Shown here: positions 1-6,479 of the stretch, in pieces | Position numbering within the stretch: the stretch's first letter is position 1 | Layout of the letters: each line of letters starts with the position of its first letter | Notes under the pieces: model-generated | What the model saw: the letters and a program-made list of their open reading frames with translations, nothing else | The model's database searches: none | Told to the model about the DNA's origin: nothing | NCBI GenBank assembly: GCA_958447445.1 | Contig: CAUDAE010000077.1 | Coordinates: 1-9,281, forward strand | Origin: an uncultured Collinsella sp. | GTDB lineage: Bacteria; Actinomycetota; Coriobacteriia; Coriobacteriales; Coriobacteriaceae | Direction: 5' to 3' | Length of the DNA: 9,281 bases | Made by a program: the position numbers and the translations under genes

Positions 1-1814
1 GTACGCAACCACGTGTGGACGGTCTTGGCGTCGTAGACGCCCTCGAAGCTCTTGAGCGCCATGCGGTAGATCTTGCCCGGCTCAAAGCCAAAACGCAGCA
101 GGTAATAGAGGAAGTAATCGTGCAGCTCGTACGGCCCCACCAAATCCTCGGTCTTCTGTGCAATCTCGCCATCGCCCGTGGGCGGCAGAAGCTCGGGGGA
201 CACCGGCGTATCGAGGATGTCGAGCAAGACCTCGGCAATACGCCCGCCAAAGACATCGGCGGCATAGCGCACCAAGTGACGCACGAGCGTCTTGGGCACG
301 CTCGCGTTGACGGCGTACATGCTCATGTGGTCGCCGTTATAGGTAGCCCAGCCGAGCGCCAGCTCCGACAGGTCGCCCGTGCCGATGACAAAACCGCCAG
401 CCTGGTTGGCCAGATCCATCAGAATCTGCGTACGCTCGCGGGCCTGGCTGTTCTCGTAGGTCACGTCCTGCACGGTCGGATCGTGCTCAATGTCCTTGAA
501 GTGCTGCTCCACAGCCGCGTGGATCGAAACCTCGCGGAAGCTCACACCCAGGTCGCGGGCAAGCGACTCGGCATTGGACTTGGTGCGATGCGTCGTGCCA
601 AAGCCAGGCATGGACACGGCTGTGATACCGGTGCGCGGCAGCCCCAGCGCATCGAAGGCACGCACGGTTACAAGCAGTGCCAGCGTGGAGTCCAGGCCGC
701 CCGAAAGGCCGATGACCGTAGCCTTGGTACCCGTGTGGGCAAGGCGGGTCTTGAGGCCCGCAGTCTGCAGATCGAGGATCGTCTCGCAGCGCTCTGCCAA
801 GTCGCCGTGATCGGCCGGCACAAAGGGAGCACGGGGGAAGACACGGTCGATGTCGAGTGCATCGCGCAGGACAGGCTCTTTGGCCAGCACGCCCTCAAAC
901 GAAAATTCAACGGTTGTGGCCTCCGGCGCATCGTCCGCGCGCGTCCACGTTGTCGAGCGACGGCGCTCGGCAACCAGACGGTCGAGGTCAACATCGGCAA
1001 CCGCCATATCGCAGGTAAGGAGCTTCGTCGCCGCCAGCTTAGAGCCGTTTTCGTAGACGAGGTTCTCGCCCGCAAAGACCATATCGGTCGTGGACTCGCC
1101 CTCGCTCGCGTCTGCATAGGCATAGGCACAGTAGAGGCGCGCACTCTGATTGGAGATGAGGCTGCGGCGATAGTCTGCCTTACCGATAATCTCGTCCGAG
1201 GCCGACGGGTTGAGGATCACCGTCGCACCGGCAAGCGCCATCTCGGTCGAAGGGGGCGCCGGCACCCACAGATCCTCGCAGATCTCAACGCCCAGCACCA
1301 TATCCTCGGCACCTTCATCACAGCAGCGGTAGAGAAGCCCCGAACCCAGCGGAACCGGACCCTGACCGGCAAACTCAACCCACACAGGATCTGCGGGCGC
1401 CGGAGCAAACCAGCGGCGCTCGTAGAACTCGCCATAGTTGGGCAGATACTTCTTGGCCGTGAAGCCCAAAAGCTCGCCCGCGCAGCACACGGCGGCGCAG
1501 TTGTAGATATTCTCGGCAACCGCAACGGGAAGACCGATGGTAAAGACAATCGACAGCTCACGAGTCTCATCGAGGATATGCACCAGAGCGGCCTCGCAGG
1601 CATGCAGCAGCGTGCGGTTATGGAACAGGTCGGCCGCGGTATAGCCGCACAAGTTGAGCTCGGGCAACACCAGCGCGCGAACGCCGCGCTCGGCAGCCTC
1701 GCGAACAGCTGCCAGCGCAACCTCGGCATTGCCCTCGACATCGGCCACGCGAATCCGCGGCGAAGCCGCCGCCACACGCAAAAAGCCATCAGACTGAGAA
1801 AGGTGAAGATTCAT
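1..1814 (-). CDS. nadE: Glutamine-dependent NAD+ synthase, 3' end outside window
   Basis: Catalyses the last step of NAD+ synthesis: nicotinic acid adenine dinucleotide is adenylated with ATP and amidated with ammonia released from glutamine, in the cytoplasm. Reading leftward from ATG 1814 gives 604 codons without a stop; the frame runs off the window, so perhaps 40-80 C-terminal residues are missing (estimate from family length). The N-terminal half is a nitrilase-type glutaminase with the Glu-Lys-Cys triad visible: E52 in LVLPELNLCGYT, K121 in TAKKYLPNYGEF and C179 in GVEICEDLW. These lie at or near the positions known for the M. tuberculosis enzyme. The C-terminal half is the synthetase, with the ATP pyrophosphatase loop SGGLDST at 371-377 and a GTGDLSEL motif starting at residue 478. 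The start is supported by GGGAG at 1822-1826, 7 nt upstream. It is divergent from the membrane protein gene to its right. Identification is firm. Confidence 0.95.
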   Translation of the reverse strand, partial: MNLHLSQSDGFLRVAAASPRIRVADVEGNAEVALAAVREAAERGVRALVLPELNLCGYTAADLFHNRTLLHACEAALVHILDETRELSIVFTIGLPVAVAENIYNCAAVCCAGELLGFTAKKYLPNYGEFYERRWFAPAPADPVWVEFAGQGPVPLGSGLLYRCCDEGAEDMVLGVEICEDLWVPAPPSTEMALAGATVILNPSASDEIIGKADYRRSLISNQSARLYCAYAYADASEGESTTDMVFAGENLVYENGSKLAATKLLTCDMAVADVDLDRLVAERRRSTTWTRADDAPEATTVEFSFEGVLAKEPVLRDALDIDRVFPRAPFVPADHGDLAERCETILDLQTAGLKTRLAHTGTKATVIGLSGGLDSTLALLVTVRAFDALGLPRTGITAVSMPGFGTTHRTKSNAESLARDLGVSFREVSIHAAVEQHFKDIEHDPTVQDVTYENSQARERTQILMDLANQAGGFVIGTGDLSELALGWATYNGDHMSMYAVNASVPKTLVRHLVRYAADVFGGRIAEVLLDILDTPVSPELLPPTGDGEIAQKTEDLVGPYELHDYFLYYLLRFGFEPGKIYRMALKSFEGVYDAKTVHTWLR

Positions 1815-2017
1815 AAGAATGCTCCCGTGCGTAGACGCCATTCAACACAATTAGCAAGCCCTATTGTAGTTCAACCGCCGGGCGCAACCGCATCCCACCA
1901 ACTTGGTGAGCTATTGATGAGTTGATGGTATCTGTTAAATGTCACGTACGATTCACATCTGGTGGGTACCCTGATGGCTACACGAAACGAAGCAGATTTA
2001 CACCGGGAGGACCCCGT
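1815..2017. promoter_or_regulatory. Divergent intergenic region with weak promoter candidates
   Basis: This region separates the divergent nadE and membrane-protein starts, so both promoters probably lie here. For nadE the best -10 candidate is TACAAT on the minus strand (1868-1863), about 49 nt before the start; I see no good -35 for it. For the rightward gene, TTGATG (1922-1927) and TACGAT (1947-1952) are 19 nt apart, a poor spacing. A GGGTACCC palindrome sits at 1964-1971, about 47 nt before the rightward start, and could bind a dimeric regulator. The rightward ribosome site GGGAGGA (2005-2011) is good. No riboswitch fold was recognised. The individual promoter calls are weak. Confidence 0.25.
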
Positions 2018-2962
2018 ATGACAACCAAGTACACCGACGCACCGCGCACGCGCGTCATGACGCCAGCATCGCTCAACAACGGCGTGCACGAGAACCATTC
2101 CATCGGACAGACCATGGCCATCGCGCCCAAAAAGGGCCTGTTCGACGACATTTCCATTCCCCAGATCATCGCCGGCGCCGCAGCTGCCGCCACGAGCGTC
2201 GCGCTTGCCTCCAAGATTGGTATCGCTGGTTCAGTAATTGGTGCCGCCGTGAGCTCGGTTATCACCGTTGTGTCCTCGCAGGTCTACCGCCACTTTATCT
2301 CTGCCAGCGCCGAAGCCCTCAAAGGTACGCACGCCGCCGTCGACTACCCCGCCGGCGCCTATGAGCCCGTTGAGTTTAATGCCGAGGAGCACCTGGGCGG
2401 CGCCGCGACTACGCAGGAGATGCGCCAGATTGCGGGGCGCGCGACCACGGCGCGCGTTGCTCCCGACAGCCTGCGCGCCAAGGCGGCGGCAGAGCGCAGT
2501 CAGACGCAAAAGAAGGTCATCGTCTTCTCGATCGCCATCGCCATTGTCGCGGTCATCGCCTGCGCCGGCGCCATCCTTATCACCACCGCCGGTGAGGGTC
2601 TGGGTGAGCGCCCCGAGCCAATCCTTTCGTCGCATACGACCGAGCACGACGCGGATAGCTCAGGTCAATCGCAAAGCCAGCAGGACGACCCGCAGGGCAC
2701 CTCCGCATCCACTGACTCGTCATCGAACACCCCCAATCAATCGCAGGACGTCGATTCCTCTGCGAACAACAGCGACACGCAATCCGGCACGATCGACTCA
2801 AGCCAAACGACCGACGGCTCTCAACCGAGCACGGGCGACCAGACGAGCGGCAATACATCGGGCACGGGATCTACCGACAACAGCAGCACTAATAGCTCGG
2901 GCGGAACCGCGTCCGGCACGGCATCTGACAGCTCGAGCCAAGGCACGACGTCGGGCAACTAA
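2018..2962 (+). CDS. Membrane protein with Ser/Thr/Gln/Asn-rich tail, function unknown
   Basis: 314 residues; not recognised as a named family. Residues 1-45 are polar. Residues 47-88 are a Gly/Ala/Val/Ile-rich hydrophobic stretch (IPQIIAGAAAAATSVALASK and onward) that could be one or two membrane helices; similar glycine-rich segments occur in uncharacterised actinobacterial membrane proteins (from general memory). Residues 90-165 are a polar, mixed-charge region. A clear membrane helix spans about 167-190, preceded by KK. Residues 191-314 are low-complexity, rich in Ser, Thr, Asn, Gln, Asp and Gly, with almost no hydrophobic residues. I infer this tail is disordered and outside the cell, as in a wall-spanning stalk, but there is no LPxTG anchor or folded terminal domain. 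An in-frame upstream start at 1922 exists, but GGGAGGA at 2005-2011, 6 nt before ATG 2018, decides the start. It appears monocistronic, with a hairpin terminator downstream. Confidence 0.85.
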   Translation: MTTKYTDAPRTRVMTPASLNNGVHENHSIGQTMAIAPKKGLFDDISIPQIIAGAAAAATSVALASKIGIAGSVIGAAVSSVITVVSSQVYRHFISASAEALKGTHAAVDYPAGAYEPVEFNAEEHLGGAATTQEMRQIAGRATTARVAPDSLRAKAAAERSQTQKKVIVFSIAIAIVAVIACAGAILITTAGEGLGERPEPILSSHTTEHDADSSGQSQSQQDDPQGTSASTDSSSNTPNQSQDVDSSANNSDTQSGTIDSSQTTDGSQPSTGDQTSGNTSGTGSTDNSSTNSSGGTASGTASDSSSQGTTSGN

Positions 2963-2996
2963 GCGCGTTTGCCTCTCATAGATAACCGACCTGCAT

Positions 2997-3033
2997 AACG
3001 GGCGCGAACCGGCAACGGTCGCGCCCGTTTGCC
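2997..3033 (+). terminator. Hairpin terminator after the membrane protein gene
   Basis: AACGGGCGCGAACC (2997-3010) pairs with GGTCGCGCCCGTT (3017-3029), with one bulged A and a 6-nt loop. It is followed only by a weak T-rich stretch (TTTGCCTT). It lies 34 nt after the stop codon and before the next gene's ribosome site. The long GC stem makes termination likely despite the poor T tract. Confidence 0.7.
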
Positions 3034-3063
3034 TTGGGCGAGGAGATGGCAAGCCCCGTGCGA

Positions 3064-3072
3064 TGGTAAGAT
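3064..3072 (+). promoter_or_regulatory. Candidate extended -10 promoter for the 3101 gene
   Basis: TGGTAAGAT has the TGn extension followed by TAAGAT, which differs from TATAAT at two positions. No convincing -35 lies 16-18 nt upstream, as is common for extended -10 promoters. A start of transcription near 3079 would give a leader of about 22 nt containing GAGGAG. The position between the preceding terminator and the gene is right; the motif itself is only moderate. Confidence 0.35.
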
Positions 3073-3100
3073 GCTTTGGTGTGTAAAGAGGAGATTTGCC

Positions 3101-4408
3101 ATGAGCAAGACAATAGTTAGGCCCACGCTTTCGCTGGGCAACCACATCTATCTGTATCGCCTGCTGCGCGATGCAATCGGATGCGGCAAGCAAACGTTTA
3201 TGACGCAGGTCGAGGAGGCACTCGCCGCTGGTGACATGGCCGCTTATGACCTGGGCTTCGAGTCCACGCGCGAGCTGCTCGAGGAGCTCGACGACTGCAT
3301 TAAGCTGACCGTCTTTAAGGGCGGTCGCCTGTATGCCACTGTCATCGCCAACGAGGCCTGGGATGCCGCCCTTGCCAAGGGCGAGGACAAGCCCAAGGCA
3401 GCCAAGGGAGCCAAGCAGTCCTACAAAAAGAAAAAGCGCGGCGAGAAGGACCTCAAGGCCGTGCGCCTCAAGCACGTTAAGCGCGCCGAGCCCGAGCCCG
3501 TGGCCGAAGTCGCTCCGGAGCCCGAGCCCGAGCCCGAGATCGAAGCCGCTATTGAGGTAACAGCAGAAGCCGAAACCGAAATCACTGCCACGACCGATTC
3601 CGAAGTCATATCCGAGCAGGAAGCCACTGCCGAGCTCAACGAGGCTCCCAAGTCGACAACCGAAGAAGCCACTGACCAGCCCGAAACGCCTGCGTTCCAA
3701 AACAGCGATGTCTTTGGCGACGAGGCCGAGGACGATCAGCCCGACGAGCCCGACGATCAAGACGCTACCGAGTCGACACCGGAGCCCGAGACGCCGCAGC
3801 CCGCCATCTCGCTCACGGTCGTCTATGACCCCGAGAACGCCAACGCCGGCATCACCACCATGGCATCCACGCCCATCGAGGCAAAGTCGAGCGTCGAGAA
3901 CGAGAACGCGACGCAGGTTGAGGTTGAAACTGCAGCTGCAGACGCGCCCGTCACCGTGAAGCCCGCAGATTCCACGATCAAGCCGAAAACGACGCCGGAG
4001 CCCGCACCCGTCATCGGATCCGTGCCCGCCTCTGCTTGCGACCAAATTCCCGCACCGGCACCGGCTTCGGTACCCGTAGCGGCCCCAACCCCCGCACCCG
4101 CGGCACCGACCATCCCCGAGGACTTCCCCGTCGATTTCGCAACCGAGGTCTTCTGCCCCGGTCCGCTTCTGCACCAGTTGTCGACCTATCTCCCCTACGG
4201 CGCCGACACCCTCGGCATTGTCGGCGAGTACTACTGGATCGCCCGCGAGCGCGGTACCATCGAGGCCGCGCGAAACCGCGCAATCTTCCCCCTGCGCTAC
4301 ACGCAGGCCGGCGAGCGCCACGAAGTCACCGTGCGCATCCGCCGCAACACCACCGGCGGCCTCGGAGCCGCCTGGACCATCGATAAAGTCGAAGAACCCG
4401 AGCAGTAA
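3101..4408 (+). CDS. Two-domain protein with acidic, proline-rich linker, function unknown
   Basis: 435 residues; family not recognised. No signal peptide or membrane segment is seen, so it is probably cytoplasmic. Residues 1-92 look folded, with a segment DLGFESTRELLEELDDCIKL followed by FKGGRLYATVI. This resembles a small winged-helix of the LOTUS/OST-HTH sort, but only by eye. Residues 97-127 are strongly basic (KKKKRGEK, KHVKR), a possible nucleic-acid contact. Residues 129-340 are low-complexity: first acidic with PEPEPEPE runs, later Ala/Pro-rich. Residues 341-432 look folded again (FPVDFATEVFCPGPLL, then ARNRAIFPLRY and an alternating strand pattern ending AAWTIDKVEE). Domain-linker-domain suggests a tether or scaffold, perhaps binding RNA or DNA; that is inference. 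ATG 3101 is chosen over the upstream in-frame start at 3029 because GAGGAG (3088-3093) sits 7 nt before it. It converges on ettA. Confidence 0.85.
   Translation: MSKTIVRPTLSLGNHIYLYRLLRDAIGCGKQTFMTQVEEALAAGDMAAYDLGFESTRELLEELDDCIKLTVFKGGRLYATVIANEAWDAALAKGEDKPKAAKGAKQSYKKKKRGEKDLKAVRLKHVKRAEPEPVAEVAPEPEPEPEIEAAIEVTAEAETEITATTDSEVISEQEATAELNEAPKSTTEEATDQPETPAFQNSDVFGDEAEDDQPDEPDDQDATESTPEPETPQPAISLTVVYDPENANAGITTMASTPIEAKSSVENENATQVEVETAAADAPVTVKPADSTIKPKTTPEPAPVIGSVPASACDQIPAPAPASVPVAAPTPAPAAPTIPEDFPVDFATEVFCPGPLLHQLSTYLPYGADTLGIVGEYYWIARERGTIEAARNRAIFPLRYTQAGERHEVTVRIRRNTTGGLGAAWTIDKVEEPEQ
3488..3538 (+). repeat. GAGCCC hexamer repeats coding for (Pro-Glu)n
   Basis: Two tandem GAGCCC copies at 3488-3499 and three and a half at 3518-3538, all in frame with the gene at 3101 and encoding the EPEP runs in its acidic linker. 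Repeats of this type can change length by slippage without shifting the frame, so the linker may differ in length between strains. Confidence 0.7.
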
Positions 4409-4412
4409 CGAC

Positions 4413-4450
4413 AAACGGCTCAAATCCTAATCAGGATTTGAGCCGTTTTT
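4413..4450 (+). terminator. Strong intrinsic terminator after the 3101 gene
   Basis: AAACGGCTCAAATCCT (4413-4428) pairs perfectly with AGGATTTGAGCCGTTT (4433-4448), a 16-bp stem with loop AATC, and runs into five Ts at 4446-4450. It begins 5 nt after the stop codon. On the other strand the stem is followed by TTTGTCGTT, so it could also stop transcripts coming from ettA, though less well. Confidence 0.92.
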
Positions 4451-4479
4451 ATTTGTTGATGTTCCGTGACCAACAGCGA

Positions 4480-4579
4480 GCGGGCCGCAAGTGCCCCAGG
4501 TTGCCGTGAAAGAGGAGCGACGCGTACTTCGGTACGCGAGCGACGGTTTGAACGGCAAGATGGGGTGCTTGCGGCCCGC
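4480..4579 (+). ncRNA. 100-nt structured RNA-like element with cUUCGg hairpin
   Basis: Three nested pairings are visible. The outer 19-bp stem pairs 4480-4498 (GCGGGCCGCAAGTGCCCCA) with 4561-4579. Its only two non-Watson-Crick positions are adjacent T.G and G.T, which are wobbles in plus-strand RNA but A/C mismatches in minus-strand RNA. Inside it, TTGCCGT (4501-4507) pairs with ACGGCAA (4552-4558) across a GG/GA internal loop. At the tip CGCGTAC (4521-4527) and GTACGCG (4532-4538) close a TTCG loop, forming the very stable cUUCGg hairpin. GAGCGACG occurs as a direct repeat on each side of the tip (4515-4522, 4538-4545). No coding sense and no clear promoter are seen. It could be an uncharacterised RNA, a processed 3' fragment or a dispersed extragenic repeat. 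The fold is certain; its status as an RNA is inferred. Confidence 0.45.
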
Positions 4580-4592
4580 GCAGCGTCGAGCA

Positions 4593-4619
4593 GTTACGCG
4601 GTTTGGAAAACCGCGTAAC
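4593..4619 (-). terminator. Hairpin just after the ettA stop, lacking a T tract
   Basis: GTTACGCGGTTT (4593-4604) pairs with AAACCGCGTAAC (4608-4619) in a perfect 12-bp stem with a 3-nt loop. It starts 3 nt beyond the ettA stop codon when read leftward. On the minus strand the sequence after the stem is TGCTCGAC, with no run of Ts, so it is not a classical intrinsic terminator. It may be a 3'-end stabilising or Rho-related structure. The stronger barrier to ettA readthrough is the hairpin at 4413-4448. Confidence 0.5.
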
Positions 4620-4622
4620 AAT

Positions 4623-6302
4623 CTAGTCACGCGTCAACTTGCGGTGGATACGATGCGGCTGGGCTGCGTCCTCGCCCAGGCGCTCGATGCGGTTGGACTG
4701 ATAGGCCTCGAAGTTGCCCTCGAACCAATACCAGTTGCCCGGATTCTCGTCGGTGCCCTCCCACGCCAGAATGTGCGTGGCGACGCGGTCCAGGAACATA
4801 CGGTCGTGGCTAATGACCACCGAACAGCCCGGGAACTCGAGCAGTGCCGCTTCGAGCGAGGACAGCGTCTCGACGTCGAGGTCGTTCGTGGGCTCGTCGA
4901 GGAGCAGCAGGTTGCCGCCCTGCTTGAGCGTAAGCGCCAAGTTCAGACGGTTGCGCTCGCCACCGGAGAGTACGCCGGCGCGCTTCTGCTGGTCCTGGCC
5001 CTTAAAGCCAAAGCTCGCCACGTACGCGCGGCTGGGGACCTCGGTCTCGCCGACCATCATGTGGTCCAGGCCATCCGAGACGACCTCCCACAGGTTCTTA
5101 TCGGGGTCGATGCCAGAACGGTTCTGGTCGACGTAAGAAATCTTGACGGTCTCGCCCACCTCGAGCTCGCCCGAAGTCAGCGGCTCCAGACCCACAATCG
5201 TCTTGAACAGTGTGGTCTTACCGACACCGTTGGGGCCGATGACGCCCACGATGCCGTTGCGCGGCAGGGTGAACGAAAGGTCGTCGATGAGCACACGGCC
5301 ATCGAACTCCTTGTGCAGGTGATGGGCCTCGAGCACCTTGTTGCCCAGACGCGGGCCCACAGGGATGCGGATGTCGGTCCAGTCGAGCTTCTGGCTTGCG
5401 CGGGCCTCGGCCTCCATCTCCTCATAGCGAGCCAGACGGGCCTTGTTCTTGGCCTGACGAGCTTTGGGCGAGCTGCGCACCCACTCGAGCTCGGCCTCCA
5501 TGCGCTTGGCGAGCTTGGCATCGCGGTTACCCTGCGCCTCGATACGGGCGGCCTTGGTCTCCAGATACGTGGAGTAGTTGCCCTTGTAGGGATAAAGGTG
5601 ACCGCGGTCGACCTCGCAGATCCACTCGGCAACATTATCCAGGAAGTAGCGATCGTGCGTGACGGCAAGCACGGCACCCTGGTAGTTGTGCAGGAAGTGC
5701 TCGAGCCACAGGATCGACTCGGCGTCCAGGTGGTTCGTGGGCTCGTCGAGCAGCAGCAGGTCGGGAGCCTCGAGCAGCAGCTTGCACAGGGCCACGCGAC
5801 GGCGCTCGCCGCCAGAGAGCACGTTGACCGGCATGTCGGAATCGGGCAGCTGCAGGGCGTCCATGGCCTGGCCGAGCTTGGAATCGATATCCCAGCCGTC
5901 GGCGGCGTCGATCTCGTCCTGGAGCTTTCCCATCTCGGCCATGAGGGCGTCCATGTCGCAATCCGGGTCGCACATCTCCTCGCCGATCTTGTTGAAGCGA
6001 TCGACCTTGGCGATCATGTCGCCAAATGCCATGCGCACGTTCTCGATGACGGTCTTGTCGTCGTCGAGCAGCGGCTCCTGCTGCAGGATACCCACGGTGT
6101 AGCCGGGGGTGAGCTTGGCATCGCCGTTGGAGACTTCCTCGATGCCGGCCATGATCTTGAGCAGGGTCGACTTGCCCATACCGTTGGGGCCCACGACGCC
6201 GATCTTGGCACCGGGGTAGAAGCTCAGGGTCACGTCGTCAAGGATCACCTTGTCGCCATGGGCCTTGCGAGCCTGATACATCTGATAAATGAACTCCGCC
6301 AC
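4623..6302 (-). CDS. ettA: EttA, energy-dependent translational throttle ABC-F ATPase
   Basis: Soluble ABC-F protein of 559 residues that binds the ribosomal E site and gates early elongation according to the ATP/ADP ratio (known for E. coli EttA, 555 aa). Two ABC domains are complete; numbering here is from ATG 6308. The first has Walker A GPNGMGKST 40-48, signature LSGGE 164-168, Walker B with DEPTNHLD and catalytic E189, and switch H218. The second has GPNGVGKTT 358-366, LSGGE 447-451, DEPTNDLD with E472, and H501. Residues about 95-140 form the acidic 'arm' insertion typical of EttA, and a Lys/Arg-rich linker (about 250-310) joins the domains. GTG 6302 is preferred: AAGGAG (6311-6316) lies 8 nt before it but only 2 nt before ATG 6308, and the resulting N-terminus MAEFIYQMY matches the family. 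EttA is not an antibiotic-resistance ABC-F. It converges on the 3101 gene. Confidence 0.95.
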   Translation of the reverse strand: MAEFIYQMYQARKAHGDKVILDDVTLSFYPGAKIGVVGPNGMGKSTLLKIMAGIEEVSNGDAKLTPGYTVGILQQEPLLDDDKTVIENVRMAFGDMIAKVDRFNKIGEEMCDPDCDMDALMAEMGKLQDEIDAADGWDIDSKLGQAMDALQLPDSDMPVNVLSGGERRRVALCKLLLEAPDLLLLDEPTNHLDAESILWLEHFLHNYQGAVLAVTHDRYFLDNVAEWICEVDRGHLYPYKGNYSTYLETKAARIEAQGNRDAKLAKRMEAELEWVRSSPKARQAKNKARLARYEEMEAEARASQKLDWTDIRIPVGPRLGNKVLEAHHLHKEFDGRVLIDDLSFTLPRNGIVGVIGPNGVGKTTLFKTIVGLEPLTSGELEVGETVKISYVDQNRSGIDPDKNLWEVVSDGLDHMMVGETEVPSRAYVASFGFKGQDQQKRAGVLSGGERNRLNLALTLKQGGNLLLLDEPTNDLDVETLSSLEAALLEFPGCSVVISHDRMFLDRVATHILAWEGTDENPGNWYWFEGNFEAYQSNRIERLGEDAAQPHRIHRKLTRD

Positions 6303-6340
6303 AGTCATTTCTCCTTATCTAGCTGCGGAAATCTTCTCCC

Positions 6341-6368
6341 CCTCTCCGTTTTGGAAAAAGCGGAGAGG
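6341..6368 (-). promoter_or_regulatory. Hairpin in the presumed ettA leader
   Basis: CCTCTCCGTTTT (6341-6352) pairs with AAAGCGGAGAGG (6357-6368), 12 bp with one wobble, around a 4-nt loop. It lies 25 nt upstream of the AAGGAG site and 38 nt before the GTG start of ettA. Neither strand has a T run after it, so it is unlikely to be a terminator. It could affect ettA mRNA stability or translation. The fold is visible; a regulatory role is inferred. Confidence 0.4.
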
Positions 6369-6386
6369 CAGTTCGCGCGTTCTAAT

Positions 6387-6414
6387 AAAAAGGGGCATGG
6401 TTGCCCACACCCCC
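6387..6414 (-). terminator. Intrinsic terminator downstream of sdpI
   Basis: On the minus strand GGGGGTGTGG is joined by the tetraloop GCAA to CCATGCCCCT, a 10-bp stem with G.U wobbles, followed directly by a T run (plus-strand As 6387-6391). It sits 66 nt after the sdpI stop and 85 nt before the ettA start. It therefore most likely ends the sdpRI transcript and separates it from ettA. A role as an attenuator in a longer ettA leader is a less likely alternative. Confidence 0.8.
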
Positions 6415-6479
6415 TAATACTACCTGGGAAAAGTCCCCCGGAACATACTATGAACTGCGTACGCTAGTTTTCCGCAACC

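Noticed and set aside
15..1925. 636-codon plus-strand open frame
   Set aside because: Antisense to nadE, whose catalytic motifs are all present; the frame is open because of GC-rich codon use, and its sequence resembles no protein.
1922..2017. Upstream in-frame extension of the membrane protein (TTG 1922 or ATG 1925)
   Set aside because: No ribosome site before it, while ATG 2018 has GGGAGGA at 6 nt; the extra residues look like non-coding sequence.
3029..3100. Upstream in-frame ATG of the acidic-linker gene
   Set aside because: Starts inside the preceding terminator stem; ATG 3101 has GAGGAG at 7 nt.
2798..4423. 541-codon minus-strand open frame with Gly/Leu-rich repeats
   Set aside because: Antisense to the acidic-linker gene; the repeat look mirrors the GAGCCC-type codons. 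The plus-strand gene has a good ribosome site and terminator; this one spans the terminators at both of its ends.
4480..4619. CRISPR array or transposon ends
   Set aside because: The repeats are inverted arms of single hairpins, not spaced direct repeats, and no transposase or target-site duplication is seen.
4427..4630. 67-codon minus-strand frame through the structured element
   Set aside because: No ribosome site, and it reads straight through two hairpins; the base pairing explains the sequence better than coding does.
4623..6302. Antibiotic-resistance ABC-F
   Set aside because: The protein has the EttA arm insertion, the EttA N-terminus and the EttA length, so it is the housekeeping translation factor.
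4491..6467. 658-codon plus-strand open frame
   Set aside because: Antisense to ettA; crosses the ettA start region and terminator, with no ribosome site of its own.
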